The notes: a model not told the origin generated them from the sequence alone. A stretch of DNA of 64,000 nt from Streptomyces sp. DG2A-72 (GCF_030499575.1 NZ_JASTLC010000001.1:5294001-5358000); one strand, 5' to 3'. Positions 50,262-59,616 are shown, counted from the stretch's first letter. Translations and numbers: made by a program.

Positions 50262-51812
50262 GTGTCGGACGAGGGGCGGCTCGTCGCCGGGCGGTACCGG
50301 CTCGTCGAGCGCATCGGCCGCGGCGGCATGGGCACGGTGTGGCGGGCCGAGGACGAGGTGCTCGCCCGGCAGGTCGCGCTCAAGCAGCTCCACACGCAGC
50401 CGCAGCTGTCCGACGCCGAGGTCGCCACGCTGTACGAGCGCACCCGCCGCGAGGCGCGCAGCGCCGCCCGGGTCGTCCACCCCAACGTGGTCGTCGTGCA
50501 CGACGTCGTCGAGGACGACGGCCGGCCCTGCATCGTCATGGAGTACGTCCCCGCGCCCACCCTCGGCGACATCCTCAAGGGCGGCCGGACCCTGCCGCCC
50601 GAGGAGGTGGCGCGGATCGGCCTCGGCATGATCGCCGCCGTACGGGCCGCGCACGCCGCCGGTGTCCTGCACCGCGACATCAAGCCCGGCAACGTCCTGC
50701 TGGGCGCCGGGGGCCGGGTCGTCCTGACCGACTTCGGCATCGCGCAGACCGCCGGGACGTCGACGCTCACGCAGACCGGGGAGATGGTCGGCTCCATCGA
50801 CTTCATGGCCCCGGAGCGGATCCGCGGCCAGAAGCCCGGCCCGTCCTCCGACCTGTGGTCGCTGGGCGCGACGCTGTACCAGGCGGTCGAGGGACGTCCG
50901 CCGTACCGCCGCGACACCCCCATGGAGACCGCGTACGCCATCGCCGTCGAGCCGTTCGAGCCGATGCGGCAGGCCGGTCCGCTGGAACCGCTCATCGAGA
51001 TCCTGCTGTCCCGGAACCCCGAGGACCGGCCCACGGCGGAACAGACGGAACGAGCCCTGCGGGCCACCTGGTCCGGCGGGCCGACGGCCACGGTGCCGAG
51101 CGCCGTCGCCCAGGAGGGGCCGGTCGGCGACCCGGACACGGCACGGACGTCCCCGACGTCCCCGACCACGCCGACCCCGCCACCGCCACCGCCACCGGAA
51201 GCAGGCGTTCGGGGCCGCAAGCGGGCCTCGCGCGTCCTCGTGCCGGTGGCGACCGTCCTGGCCGCGGCGGCCGTGGGCGGCACCCTCTACGTCACGTCGA
51301 ACGACGACCGCACGCCGGACGCCCGGCGGACCGGCGCCGCCTCCAGCGCACCGGCGGCCACGCCCTCGCCCGTCCCCGACGGCTACCGCCTGGTCCATGC
51401 CAAGCAACTCGGCGTCTCCTTCCCCGTGCCGGACGGCTGGAAGCAGAAGCAGGCCACGGGCGACGGAGTCACGTATGTCGACCCGACCGGCCTGGCCAGC
51501 ATCGCCATCGGCATGGTCGACCCCGCCGGCTCGCACCCCGTGGAGCACTTCAAGGACATCGAGGCGAACACCAAGGTCAACTACCCGACGACGTACCGCA
51601 GGCTCCGCATGCAGAAGACGACGTTCCGGGACCAGCCGGCCGCGGTGTGGGAGTTCACCTTCCACGGCCGCGCCCGCGCCTTCCGCGCCATCGACCTCGG
51701 CTACGGCCCCGCGGGCGGCCGGGAGTACGACATCTACGTATCGGCCCCGGACGCCCGATGGGACACCTACCGCCCCGTCTTCAACGCCGTGCGGGACGGG
51801 TTCACCGGCTAG
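50262..51812 (+). CDS. Membrane Ser/Thr protein kinase
   Basis: 516 residues from GTG 50262. Hanks-type kinase domain at residues 10-270: GRGGMGTVW, VALKQL (ATP Lys), HRDIKPGN (catalytic), DFGIAQ, APERIRG, DLWSLGATLYQ. A Pro/Thr-rich linker, one transmembrane helix (about 325-345, VLVPVATVLAAAAVGGTLYV) and an extracellular beta domain (about 365-516) follow. There are no PASTA repeats. It stands alone on the plus strand. Confidence 0.92.
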   Translation: MSDEGRLVAGRYRLVERIGRGGMGTVWRAEDEVLARQVALKQLHTQPQLSDAEVATLYERTRREARSAARVVHPNVVVVHDVVEDDGRPCIVMEYVPAPTLGDILKGGRTLPPEEVARIGLGMIAAVRAAHAAGVLHRDIKPGNVLLGAGGRVVLTDFGIAQTAGTSTLTQTGEMVGSIDFMAPERIRGQKPGPSSDLWSLGATLYQAVEGRPPYRRDTPMETAYAIAVEPFEPMRQAGPLEPLIEILLSRNPEDRPTAEQTERALRATWSGGPTATVPSAVAQEGPVGDPDTARTSPTSPTTPTPPPPPPPEAGVRGRKRASRVLVPVATVLAAAAVGGTLYVTSNDDRTPDARRTGAASSAPAATPSPVPDGYRLVHAKQLGVSFPVPDGWKQKQATGDGVTYVDPTGLASIAIGMVDPAGSHPVEHFKDIEANTKVNYPTTYRRLRMQKTTFRDQPAAVWEFTFHGRARAFRAIDLGYGPAGGREYDIYVSAPDARWDTYRPVFNAVRDGFTG

Positions 51813-52077
51813 TGCTGTGACCGGGTAGACACCTCGGGCTTCTGAGCCGTCGAGCGAGGCCGCCCCGGGACCGCGAGACACGGCGGGTGATCAGCTGCCC
51901 GGCCTGGGAGACGCCGACCCCGAGGTCTGCGGACCCTTGGCGACTGACCGTTCGGGGCGGCGCCATAAGTCTCGAACTATCCCGTCACGTTCCCCGCCTG
52001 GGAAGCGTGCCCGCCACTACCCGCAGGCTCACTCATGCGCGCCAGAACACGCTCACGTGCCGTCGAACGACACCTGT

Positions 52078-52340
52078 TCACAACCCCCCGTACAGCAGCC
52101 GCACCGCCACGTCACCGGGCTCGATCGCCACGACGGCGGTGTGCAGCCGGGTGCCCTTACGGCCCTTGAGGTTCTTCACCAGCGCGGTGGTGGCGTCCTG
52201 GAGCGCCAGGTCGAAGGTGGTGTGCACGGTGTAGCCGCCGCGCGCCAGCTGGTCCTCGGTGATGCCGAGCCGGTCGGCGGCCTCCTCCGCGGCCACGTTT
52301 CCCCGGCTGACCGGCCAGCTCACCGCGTGCACCGGGGATC
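52078..52340 (-). pseudogene. Penicillin-binding protein fragment
   Basis: The minus-strand frame reads EEAADRLGITEDQLARGGYTVHTTFDLALQDATTALVKNL, then LHTAVVAIEPGDVAVRLLYGG. This is the linker between transglycosylase and transpeptidase domains of class A PBPs (pattern TVHTTFDLxLQ). Both catalytic domains are missing. The fragment abuts the MoxR remnant at about 52330. Confidence 0.7.
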
Positions 52341-53114
52341 GCCGGAACGGCGAAGTCGGAGATGGCCCGGGAGCTGACCGGCAGGGTCGAGGGGGCGTCG
52401 TACTGGGAGATCCTCCTGTCGAAGTTCACCGCGCCGACAAGGATGTTCGGCCCCATCGACGTCGCCGCGCTGGCCCGGGGTGAGTACCGGCAGGTCTACG
52501 ACGGCCGCGCCACGACCGCGCACATCGCGTTCATCGACGAGATCTTCAAGTGCTCCACGGCGGCGCTGAACGAGACGCTGGGCTACCTCAACGAGCGGAT
52601 CCACCACCCCGAGAGCGGCGGCGAGCCGATCCGCTGCCCCCTGATCGGAGCCATCACGGCCAGCAACGAACCGCCCAGCGCGGAGGATCTTCCGCTTCCC
52701 GGCCGGCCCGGCCGACCCGCCGACATCACCCGGACCCTCGACTTCGCGGAGACCTTCCTGGGCGGCGGCACCAGCTACCAGCGCCCCCTGACAGCCGCCT
52801 CGGAACTCCTGCGGGACGAGTTCAACGACGCCACCCGCACACGCGGCGACATCGTGATCCTCACCGACGACGACTGCGGCGTCACCGAGCAGTGGATGCG
52901 CGACTGGAACGACGCCAAGCACCTCCTGGACTTCCGCCTCTTCGGCATAGCCGTCGGCACCCCACGCGTCGCCGCATCCGACTCCGCCCTGCACGCCCGC
53001 TGCGACAACCTCCGCTCCATCGACGACCTCACCGACGTCCACGCCGCCGCGGATCTCTTCCGCGTGATCCGACCCGACTGCGACACGGCATCCAGGTCAA
53101 GATCCTTGCTGTGA
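52329..53114 (+). pseudogene. Fused remnant of a MoxR/RavA-like ATPase and a VWA protein
   Basis: Begins with a Walker A-like GIAGTAKSEMARELT without a start codon at the native N-terminus, then KFTAPTRMFGPIDVAALARGEY, Walker B-like HIAFIDEIFKCS and ITASNEPPS, all typical of MoxR/RavA ATPases. Immediately after, the frame switches in topic to a VWA C-terminus (ITRTLDFAETFLGGGTSYQRPLTAASELL, GDIVILTDDDCGV). An in-frame deletion has removed the ATPase lid and the start of the VWA protein. An ATG at 52362 could express it, but it is probably inactive. Confidence 0.7.
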
Positions 53115-53234
53115 TGAGTCCTTACGAGAGCCTGACGCGGCCGCGAAACCGCTCTCCCCCGTTCGCCCCACGGGCAACTCTGGTCCCGTCCGCCGCCGGC
53201 CCGCGGTGGCGGCCCGAGCTCCGAGGAGCGGCAC

Positions 53235-54449
53235 ATGAGCAGGCACACCAGGCGCAGGTCCCCGCTGCAGGTCCGGCTGTGGACGGCCGGGGCCGGCATC
53301 GTCGCCGCCGCGGCGGCGGTCGCGACGGTGACCGTCGCCTCGGCGGGCGAGCCCGGCGGTCGGGCCGCGCAGCCGGTGAAGGCCGGGGCGGACCACGCCG
53401 TGTTCGTCCAGGGCAACGAACTCGACGGCAACACCATCCACGCCTTCAAGCGCGGCAAGGACGGCACGCTGAGCGCCGCCGGCCGCTACGCCACCGGCGG
53501 CAAGGGCGGCGACCAGGTCGACGCCCCCACCGACTCCCTCGCCTCACAGGGCTCCCTGGTCTACGACGAGAAGTCGGGACTGCTGCTGGCGGTCAACGCG
53601 GGCAGCGGCACCGTGACCTCCTTCCAGGTCCAGGGGCAGAAGCTGACGCGCCGCCAGGTGGTCGACTCCGGCGGCGACTTCCCGGCGTCCATCGCTGTGC
53701 ACGGGAACCTCGCCTACGTCATGAACGCGGGCGGCGCCGGCAGTGTCCAGGGCTTCCGGATCACTGCCAGGGGACTGAAGCCACTGCGCGACGCGCACCG
53801 CTCCCTGGGCCTGGACAACGACAAGGTCCCGCTGTTCTCCAGCTCGCCCGGCCAGGTCGCCTTCACCCCGGACGGGCGGGCCCTGGCCGTGACCACGAAG
53901 TCCGCGGGCACCATCGAGGTCTTCCCGATACGCCGCGACGGTCGCCCCGCACCCCGGCCGGTCGTCAACGACTCCGCCGGGGGCGTGCCGTTCGCGATCA
54001 CCTTCGGCAACGGCGGCCGGATGCTGGTGGCCGAGGCCGAGAAGTCGACGGTCAGCACGTACAAGGTGCGCGCCGACGGCCACCTCAAGGTGGTCCAGCG
54101 ACCGCTGGCCAACGGCCAGGACACGCTGTGCTGGCTGGAACGCGCCGGCGACTTCTTCTACGGCGGCAACACCGGCAACTCCACCGTCACCGGCTACCGC
54201 ACCGACGCCCGCGGCCGGCTCGCGCTCACCAACGACGTCGGCATTGCCACGCCCCCGTCGGCCAAGTCCCAGGGCGTCATCGACCTGGCGGTGACACAGG
54301 ACGAGAAGTTCCTCTACGTGCAGAACGCCGTCTCCGGCACGGTCGACGGCTTCCGCATCGGCAGGAACGGCTCCCTCACCAAGGTCACCACCGCCACCGG
54401 ACTGCCCGCCTTCGCCGAGTCCGGCATGGAGGGCATCGCCGCGGTGTAA
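53235..54449 (+). CDS. Secreted beta-propeller (lactonase/YVTN-like) protein
   Basis: 404 residues, ATG 53235. Signal peptide or anchor (residues 10-40, VRLWTAGAGIVAAAAAVATVTVASA). The remainder is a seven-bladed propeller with repeats such as HAVFVQGNELDGNTIHAFKRG, SLVYDEKSGLLLAVNAGSGTVTSFQV, GQVAFTPDGRALAVTTKSAGTIEVFPI and VIDLAVTQDEKFLYVQNAVSGTVDGF, like 6-phosphogluconolactonase/YVTN proteins. Catalytic residues of lactonases are not identifiable. Followed by a strong terminator. Confidence 0.85.
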   Translation: MSRHTRRRSPLQVRLWTAGAGIVAAAAAVATVTVASAGEPGGRAAQPVKAGADHAVFVQGNELDGNTIHAFKRGKDGTLSAAGRYATGGKGGDQVDAPTDSLASQGSLVYDEKSGLLLAVNAGSGTVTSFQVQGQKLTRRQVVDSGGDFPASIAVHGNLAYVMNAGGAGSVQGFRITARGLKPLRDAHRSLGLDNDKVPLFSSSPGQVAFTPDGRALAVTTKSAGTIEVFPIRRDGRPAPRPVVNDSAGGVPFAITFGNGGRMLVAEAEKSTVSTYKVRADGHLKVVQRPLANGQDTLCWLERAGDFFYGGNTGNSTVTGYRTDARGRLALTNDVGIATPPSAKSQGVIDLAVTQDEKFLYVQNAVSGTVDGFRIGRNGSLTKVTTATGLPAFAESGMEGIAAV

Positions 54450-54473
54450 GGGAAAGCGGCCACCGCGGCGCGG

Positions 54474-54500
54474 ACGCCCCGGACACCTCGTCCGGGGCGT
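54474..54500. terminator. Terminator hairpin after the beta-propeller gene
   Basis: Perfect stem ACGCCCCGGAC / GTCCGGGGCGT with a 5-nt loop, 25 bp after the stop. It also faces the end of the convergent MerR gene at 54590. Confidence 0.75.
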
Positions 54501-54589
54501 TCACCCCCGCGGGCTCCCCAACAACTCTCTAGGCAGCTGACCTGGGGGGAAGATGAGTGTCGCGCCCGCGTTGCCTGCGGGCCACGTGA

Positions 54590-54931
54590 TCAACCGGAAC
54601 TGTCGGGTGCTTGGTGCCCGGCACGGCGGCGGTACTCGGCGTTGATGCGCTGCGCTTCCTCAAGCTGGTCCTCAAGGATGACGATGCGGCAAGCGGCCTC
54701 GATCGGGGTGCCCTTGTCGACGAGTTCGCGGGCGCGCGCGGCGATCCGGAGTTGGTAGCGGGAGTACCGGCGGTGTCCGCCCTCCGAGCGCAGCGGAGTG
54801 ATCAGACGAGCCTCACCGATGGCTCGTAGGAATGCCGGGGTGGTGCCGAGCATCTCGGCGGCCCGCCCCATCGTGTAGGCGGGGTAGTCGTCGTCGTCCA
54901 GACGACCACTGAGAGGGGTATCTGCTGTCAT
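54590..54931 (-). CDS. MerR-family regulator (HspR/BldC-like size)
   Basis: 113 residues from ATG 54931 (GAGGTGAC upstream). Winged HTH: YTMGRAAEMLGTTPAFLRAIGEARLITPLRSEGGHRRYSRYQLRIAARARELVDKG, then a helix (CRIVILEDQLEEAQRINAEYRRR). The GGHRRYS wing is conserved. No Cys ligands. It lacks a neighbour that would reveal its target; the 500 bp to its right carry only its promoter region and a large terminator. Confidence 0.88.
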   Translation of the reverse strand: MTADTPLSGRLDDDDYPAYTMGRAAEMLGTTPAFLRAIGEARLITPLRSEGGHRRYSRYQLRIAARARELVDKGTPIEAACRIVILEDQLEEAQRINAEYRRRAGHQAPDSSG

Positions 54932-55356
54932 GTCACCTCGTAGTGCAACGCGTCGAGGGGCCCCGATGCCGTACGGCACCAGGGCCCCGAAGGAAATTCA
55001 ACACCATCTGTCGGCCCTCATGCTCTGCCGACCTTCTGTTTCCGCTACCAGCCCTGCAGAAGGGAGTGCGGGGATCGCGGCTGCGTGACCGGGGACCACC
55101 TTCCAATCCGGAGTCTTGCGGTACCCGGCCCAGTGCTGCTCGGGCCGGGCGATCCTGATGGCGTCTGCTCCTCCGTCCTTCCTCTGAACACTCTGAACAA
55201 CCACTTGCAACCCGCCAGTTCGTGTCTGCCGGGCCTCACTTGACCTTGTCTACGGGAAAAAGGCTAACCGCGTCAGAGTTCAATGTCTACTCTGACAAGA
55301 GTAGATTTCAGCTGTCTGGGGGACCAGATCGCCAGGAGAACGGACGGCAAGACAGC

Positions 55357-55396
55357 GGTGAGGGCCCTGCCGACGCGCGTCGGCAGGGCCCTCACC
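55357..55396. terminator. Very strong 40-nt perfect palindrome, terminator of the 55.4-57.6 kb genes
   Basis: Stem GGTGAGGGCCCTGCCGAC paired with GTCGGCAGGGCCCTCACC, 18 bp without mismatch around a GCGC centre. It lies 41 bp beyond the stop of the leftward 104-residue gene. It would stop transcription from either direction. Confidence 0.75.
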
Positions 55397-55437
55397 GGGA
55401 TCCTGATGGCGGTTTCCCGCCCGTTGTCATACGTCTC

Positions 55438-55752
55438 TCATACGTCCATGGATGCTGCGGAGCCGAGCAGTGCCGACGCGGTCTGGAGCGCAGTGGGGAC
55501 ACGCACGGGCGCGGCCTCGAGGCGGGCGTGGCAGGTGAAGCCGAGGCCGGTCATGGCCCGGACGACTTCGCCGCCGGTGAAGTCGCGGCGGTCCTGCCGG
55601 GTGATGACCTCGCCCACCTGCTTGACGGGGTAGCGACGGCGGCCGATGGTCACGGACTCGCCCGTGATGAGCTCGGGCGTGACGCCCGACATGGAGGCCA
55701 GCACTCCGCTCTTGGTCAGGTCGAACGGGTACCGGGCGATGACACAGCGCAT
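55438..55752 (-). CDS. Conserved 104-residue Streptomyces protein of unknown function
   Basis: Starts ATG 55752: MRCVIARYPFDLTKSGVLAS, then GVTPELITGESVTIGRRRYPVKQVGEVITRQDRRDFTGGEVVRAMTGLGFTC. It has a compact alpha/beta look, with one Cys near each end and no membrane segment or signal. I recall very similar short proteins across Streptomyces but know no function. It lies 46 bp downstream of the CBS-type gene on the same strand, likely co-transcribed with it and the helicase. Confidence 0.7.
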   Translation of the reverse strand: MRCVIARYPFDLTKSGVLASMSGVTPELITGESVTIGRRRYPVKQVGEVITRQDRRDFTGGEVVRAMTGLGFTCHARLEAAPVRVPTALQTASALLGSAASMDV

Positions 55753-55798
55753 GATGCCCCACAGGGAGAAGGAGTACGGAGTGATCGCGGCAGGTCGA

Positions 55799-56086
55799 TC
55801 AGCGGGAGAGGGCGAGGACGTCCTGTAGACGGATCCGGTCCGTGTACGTGGAACTGTCGCGGTGAGCGACGAGTTCGGCCCGGGTGACCGAGCCCGTGCA
55901 CTGGTCGTCCCCGTCGCACAGGACGAGGAACTCGACACGAGCACTGGCCATGACGGACAGGGCGACCTCGACGGTCATGTCGTCCCGGACCCGGGGTCCG
56001 GACGCGTCCATGTCTTCGACCACGGCGGCCACGGCGGCCATGGGGGAGGAATCCACCCGCAGTTGCTGTGCCTGGACCGGTGTCAA
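55799..56086 (-). CDS. CBS-domain-like small protein
   Basis: 95 residues from TTG 56086 with GGAGGCAG upstream (a longer frame reaches 56131). One CBS half-unit is visible: VRDDMTVEVALSVMASARVEFLVLCDGDDQCTGSVTRAELVAHRDSSTYTDRIRLQDVLAL. A single CBS motif would need to dimerise to bind adenosyl ligands. It follows the DEAD-box helicase gene by 44 bp on the same strand, suggesting a shared stress-responsive transcript. Confidence 0.75.
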   Translation of the reverse strand: MTPVQAQQLRVDSSPMAAVAAVVEDMDASGPRVRDDMTVEVALSVMASARVEFLVLCDGDDQCTGSVTRAELVAHRDSSTYTDRIRLQDVLALSR

Positions 56087-56130
56087 ATGCTGCCTCCGTC
56101 GGAGATGGGTGAACGTTCCAGGTCGAGGCA

Positions 56131-57627
56131 CTACGCCGCCGGACGGAAGGCGGACGGCTGCTGCGTCCTGCGCCGCCCCGCCTCACCGGCGGTGCGCCCC
56201 CGGGCGGGACGGCCGCGGCGGCCTCGGGACGAGGGAGCGGCGGAAGAGGCGCCGCGGCCGGGACGTGCCGCAGGCGGTGCGGTGATGACGACCGGGACAC
56301 CGGAAGGGGCCTGGGCGCCGGTGATGCGGCTCAGTTCCGCTTCACCCGAACGTACCGAGGTGATCTGCGGGGTGATGGCGGCCGAAGCCATCAGCCGGCT
56401 CATGCCACGGCGCTGGCCGGGTGTCACGAGGCTGACGACGCTGCCGGACTCGCCGGCGCGGGCGGTACGGCCGCCGCGGTGCAGGTAGTCCTTGTGGTCG
56501 CTCGGCGGATCCACGTTGACGACCAGGTCGAGGTTGTCGACGTGGATGCCACGGGCCGCGACGTTGGTCGCCACCAGGACCGTCACATGTCCGGTCTTGA
56601 ACTGGGCGAGGGTCCGGGTGCGCTGGGGCTGGGACTTGCCACCGTGCAGAGCCGCGGCGCGGACGCCGCTGTTCAGCAGGTGCTTCGTCAGCCGGTCCAC
56701 GGCGTGCTTGGTGTCCAGGAACATGAGCACCCGGCCGTCTCGCGCCGCGATCTCGGTGGTCGTCTGGTACTTGTCCGCTTCGTGCACGTGGAGCACGTGG
56801 TGCTCCATCGTGGTGACCGCACCCGCCGACGGGTCGACGGAGTGGACCACCGGGTCGGCCAGGTAGCGGCGGACCAGCCGGTCGACGTTGCGGTCCAGGG
56901 TGGCGGAGAACAGCATCCGCTGCCCTTCGGGGCGCACCTGGTCGAGCAGGGCGGTGACCTGGGGCATGAAGCCCATGTCGGCCATCTGGTCGGCCTCGTC
57001 GAGGACGGTGATGGCGACGGCGTCCAGTCGGCAGTCGCCCCGGTCGATGAGGTCCTTGAGCCGCCCCGGCGTCGCGACGACGACCTCCGCGCCGGCGCGG
57101 AGCGCACCGGCCTGCCTGCCGATGGACATCCCGCCGACCACGGTCGCCAGCCGCAGCTGCACGGAGCGGGCGTACGGGGTGAGCGCGTCGGTCACCTGCT
57201 GGGCCAGCTCGCGGGTGGGGACGAGGACCAGGGCGAGCGGCTGCCGCGGCTGCGCGCGCCGGCCCGCGGTACGGGCCAGCACCGCGAGGCCGAAGGCGAG
57301 GGTCTTGCCCGACCCGGTACGGCCGCGGCCGAGCACGTCACGTCCGGCGAGGGAGTTCGGCAGGGTCGCCCCCTGGATCGGGAACGGTATGGTCACGCCC
57401 TCGTGGCCGAGCGCGGCCAGCAGCGGCGCCGGCATGGCAAGGTCGGCGAACGACTCGACGGCGGGCAGCGCGGGTGTGATCGTCACGGGCAGTGCGAACT
57501 CGCCCTGGGGTGCGGCCTGTCGGCGGTCGTAACCGGTGGAACGCCGCGAAGCTCCCGAGCGGGTGGCGGCGGTACCCCGGGAGCGGTCGTAGGTACGGGT
57601 CGTGCGGGTGGTGCGTGCGCGGTTCAA
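56131..57627 (-). CDS. DEAD-box RNA helicase
   Basis: 498 residues from TTG 57627 preceded by AGGAAGG. After an Arg/Thr-rich tail the motifs run in order: Q motif IPFPIQGATLP, Walker A GRGRTGSGKT, PTRELAQQ, GG, TPGRLKDL, LDEADQMADMGF, SAT (LFSATLD), then the second RecA domain with VATNVAARGIHVDN and HRGGRTARAGESG. The basic, Pro/Arg-rich C-terminus probably binds RNA. It lies next to cspA on the same strand and is likely a cold-shock RNA remodeller. Confidence 0.93.
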   Translation of the reverse strand: MNRARTTRTTRTYDRSRGTAATRSGASRRSTGYDRRQAAPQGEFALPVTITPALPAVESFADLAMPAPLLAALGHEGVTIPFPIQGATLPNSLAGRDVLGRGRTGSGKTLAFGLAVLARTAGRRAQPRQPLALVLVPTRELAQQVTDALTPYARSVQLRLATVVGGMSIGRQAGALRAGAEVVVATPGRLKDLIDRGDCRLDAVAITVLDEADQMADMGFMPQVTALLDQVRPEGQRMLFSATLDRNVDRLVRRYLADPVVHSVDPSAGAVTTMEHHVLHVHEADKYQTTTEIAARDGRVLMFLDTKHAVDRLTKHLLNSGVRAAALHGGKSQPQRTRTLAQFKTGHVTVLVATNVAARGIHVDNLDLVVNVDPPSDHKDYLHRGGRTARAGESGSVVSLVTPGQRRGMSRLMASAAITPQITSVRSGEAELSRITGAQAPSGVPVVITAPPAARPGRGASSAAPSSRGRRGRPARGRTAGEAGRRRTQQPSAFRPAA

Positions 57628-57812
57628 GCGGAACCTTCCTCGATGTGAGCACGTAGGCACGTAGCAAGGAATTTCCGCAGCAAAATGAACGGCGCAGAGA
57701 ATCGCGAGAACGAGCCGGAGATGATGGGCGCCGAGTCGGATCGACGGGGAATGCATCACGTTCGGTGATGCGGTGGGGCCTTCCCGTCGCGCGCCTTGAA
57801 AAGCAGCGAGCT

Positions 57813-57840
57813 GGGGCCCGCACCCCAAGGTGCGGGCCCC
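57813..57840. terminator. Terminator of cspA
   Basis: Perfect 12-bp stem GGGGCCCGCACC / GGTGCGGGCCCC with a CCAA loop, 28 bp past the cspA stop. On the minus strand it is followed by CAGCTCGCTGCTTTTC, a partial T run. Confidence 0.85.
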
Positions 57841-57868
57841 AGCTGCGAAGTATGCGTTGCTGCGGGTG

Positions 57869-58072
57869 TCAGGCGGGAACGATGTTCTCGGCCGTCGGGC
57901 CCTTCTGGCCCTGCGCGATGTCGAACGACACCTTCTGGCCTTCCTGCAGCTCGCGGAAGCCCTGGGCGGCGATGTTCGAGTAGTGGGCGAAGACGTCGGC
58001 GCCGCCGCCGTCCTGCTCGATGAAGCCGAAGCCCTTTTCCGCGTTGAACCACTTCACGGTGCCAGTAGCCAT
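57869..58072 (-). CDS. cspA: Cold-shock protein (CspA family)
   Basis: 67 residues, ATG 58072: [35 protein letters not shown], with RNP1 (KGFGFI) and RNP2 (VFAHY) motifs for single-stranded nucleic acid binding. Full-length and canonical. It has a long gene-free upstream region (58073-58444), typical of cold-shock genes with a regulated 5' leader, and its own terminator before the helicase gene. Confidence 0.96.
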   Translation of the reverse strand: MATGTVKWFNAEKGFGFIEQDGGGADVFAHYSNIAAQGFRELQEGQKVSFDIAQGQKGPTAENIVPA

Positions 58073-58444
58073 GTCATTTCTCCTTCGGAGACGATGTTCG
58101 GAATCCGCACTGTGCGAATTCCGCGTCGCCGTGCTGATTACCCCGTCGGAAAATGAACCTTCTGGCAACCACACCTGCAACTGAGATCGACATTAGCATG
58201 GTGCGAGCGGCCCTGCGAGGTCGATAAATTCCGCCGTGGTCGGCGGTCGAGGAATAATCGCCGTGCACCGCACCTATTTCTTACTTCACGGCTACAGATA
58301 TTGCTCCGCGCGGATGCAGTCTTTCTGCCGGGTGCGGCCGACCACAGCTCCGTGACCTCGGTCGATGAGCCTTGCGCCGCTGCCGTCGCCCTCAACGGAG
58401 GGGACAACGGCGAACGCGCCGAGACCCCGCAATCGCAATAAAGG
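58073..58444. promoter_or_regulatory. cspA promoter and probable long 5' leader
   Basis: About 370 bp, AT-richer than the surroundings (for example near 58090-58300), with no gene. GAAGGAGAAATGACATG precedes cspA. Cold-shock genes usually have long leaders that control translation; a leader here is inference. Confidence 0.45.
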
Positions 58445-58915
58445 TCACATCGGCCGGACGCCGGCGGTCCAGGTGATGTGCGGGGGCTCCACGCGTGCGC
58501 ACAGAGGACCGCCCTGGGCGTCGGTCAGGCCGAGGCGTCCGACCAGCAGCCCGTCGCGTGCGGCGGCGGTGAGTACGTCGGCGGGGATGACATCGAGCAT
58601 GAGCTTGGCGCGGCGGAACATCGTAAAGGTGCCCGACTCGTCGACCGTGCCCCACGACAGGTAGATGAACCGTCGGCCCAGACGGTCCTGCACGTAGGGG
58701 CCCTTGACCTCGGTGCCGGTCGGCGAGGCGCTCGTGGTGCACTCCAGAGTCCATGTCGCGGACGGTGCGTCGCCAGGCTGCGGCTCCAGCAGCTCGGCCG
58801 GACGATCACGGCGTTGCACGGCGACGTGGATGTTGCCGTACGCGGGGACTCTGCCGTCGACGGAGGCGGGGCGGGTGAGGCCGGGCAGGTCGACGGCGTC
58901 GATGCGGACGTGCAT
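58445..58915 (-). CDS. DUF5990 family protein
   Basis: 156 residues from ATG 58915 (ATG 58927 is possible). The family pattern is clear: VDLPG, YGNIHVAVQRRDRPAELLEPQPGDAPSATWTLEC, GPYVQDRLGRRFIYLSWGTVDESGTFTMFRRAKLMLDVIP, GRLGLTDAQGGPLCARVEPPHITW. Common in actinobacteria; biochemical role unknown. A monocistronic-looking gene left of two small envelope or stress genes. Confidence 0.85.
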   Translation of the reverse strand: MHVRIDAVDLPGLTRPASVDGRVPAYGNIHVAVQRRDRPAELLEPQPGDAPSATWTLECTTSASPTGTEVKGPYVQDRLGRRFIYLSWGTVDESGTFTMFRRAKLMLDVIPADVLTAAARDGLLVGRLGLTDAQGGPLCARVEPPHITWTAGVRPM

Positions 58916-59054
58916 GGCGGCCATCATCCCGCCATCGTCCCCGCAGAGGTCAGCCGACCTCGAACTGGGGTGGGCCGGGCAGCGGTGACCGCGCCGCGTC
59001 GCGCCGGCCGGCGTCAGCCTGAGGCGTTGCAGAACCCGGGCACCGCTACCGACG

Positions 59055-59225
59055 TCAGCGGATGGGGCGCCGCCTGGCACGCCGGAACACTCGCACCGAG
59101 ATGAAGGCCACATCGGCCACGAAGAGCACGATGCCGATGGCCAGCAGATAGCCCAGGCCGTCCGCTGCCGCGCCGATGATTCCCAGTACGACAGCCACGA
59201 GGACGAGCAGCAGGAACAGCACCAT
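59055..59225 (-). CDS. Small two-helix membrane protein
   Basis: 56 residues, ATG 59225: MVLFLLLVLVAVVLGIIGAAADGLGYLLAIGIVLFVADVAFISVRVFRR. Two hydrophobic helices and a basic C-terminus, like short stress-associated membrane proteins of Streptomyces. It follows the PRC-barrel gene by 34 bp on the same strand and is probably co-transcribed. Confidence 0.7.
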   Translation of the reverse strand: MVLFLLLVLVAVVLGIIGAAADGLGYLLAIGIVLFVADVAFISVRVFRRARRRPIR

Positions 59226-59259
59226 CACCCGAACGCCTCCTCTTGCCGCGTGTGGGTGG

Positions 59260-59616
59260 TCAACGGCGCGCGAGTCGGCGTTCGCCGGTGGCACCCGGTT
59301 GGTACGTCATGTCGTAGTGCCGGAAGATCGCTTCCTCCTGTTCGGCGGGCAGTACGTCGTCCGTCCCGATCGCAGGAGCCTTGCGTACCTGCCCCTTGGC
59401 GTACGGAACCTGGACGTAGCCCGGCCCGAGGACTGCCTCGTCGACGGGGACGAACACCAGCCGCTGGTGGCTGAGCAGACCGGTCCGGACCGTGGCCATG
59501 GCGGGTCGGTCTGTGGCGGTGTCCACATAGATCGCTTCGAGCATGCCGATCTTGCGCCGCTTCAGGTCGACCACGTCATGGTTGCGCCACTCGCGGATGT
59601 CGGCTGAACGGATCAT
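59260..59616 (-). CDS. PRC-barrel domain protein
   Basis: 118 residues, ATG 59616, with AGGGAGC upstream. Residues 1-75 form a PRC barrel (SADIREWRNHDVVDLKRRKIGMLEAIYVDTATDRPAMATVRTG, LVFVPVDEAVLGPGYVQVPYAK). The tail (LPAEQEEAIFRHYDMTYQPG) is shared with many Streptomyces PRC proteins linked to general stress. Role: probably RNA- or protein-binding; specifics unknown. Confidence 0.88.
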   Translation of the reverse strand: MIRSADIREWRNHDVVDLKRRKIGMLEAIYVDTATDRPAMATVRTGLLSHQRLVFVPVDEAVLGPGYVQVPYAKGQVRKAPAIGTDDVLPAEQEEAIFRHYDMTYQPGATGERRLARR

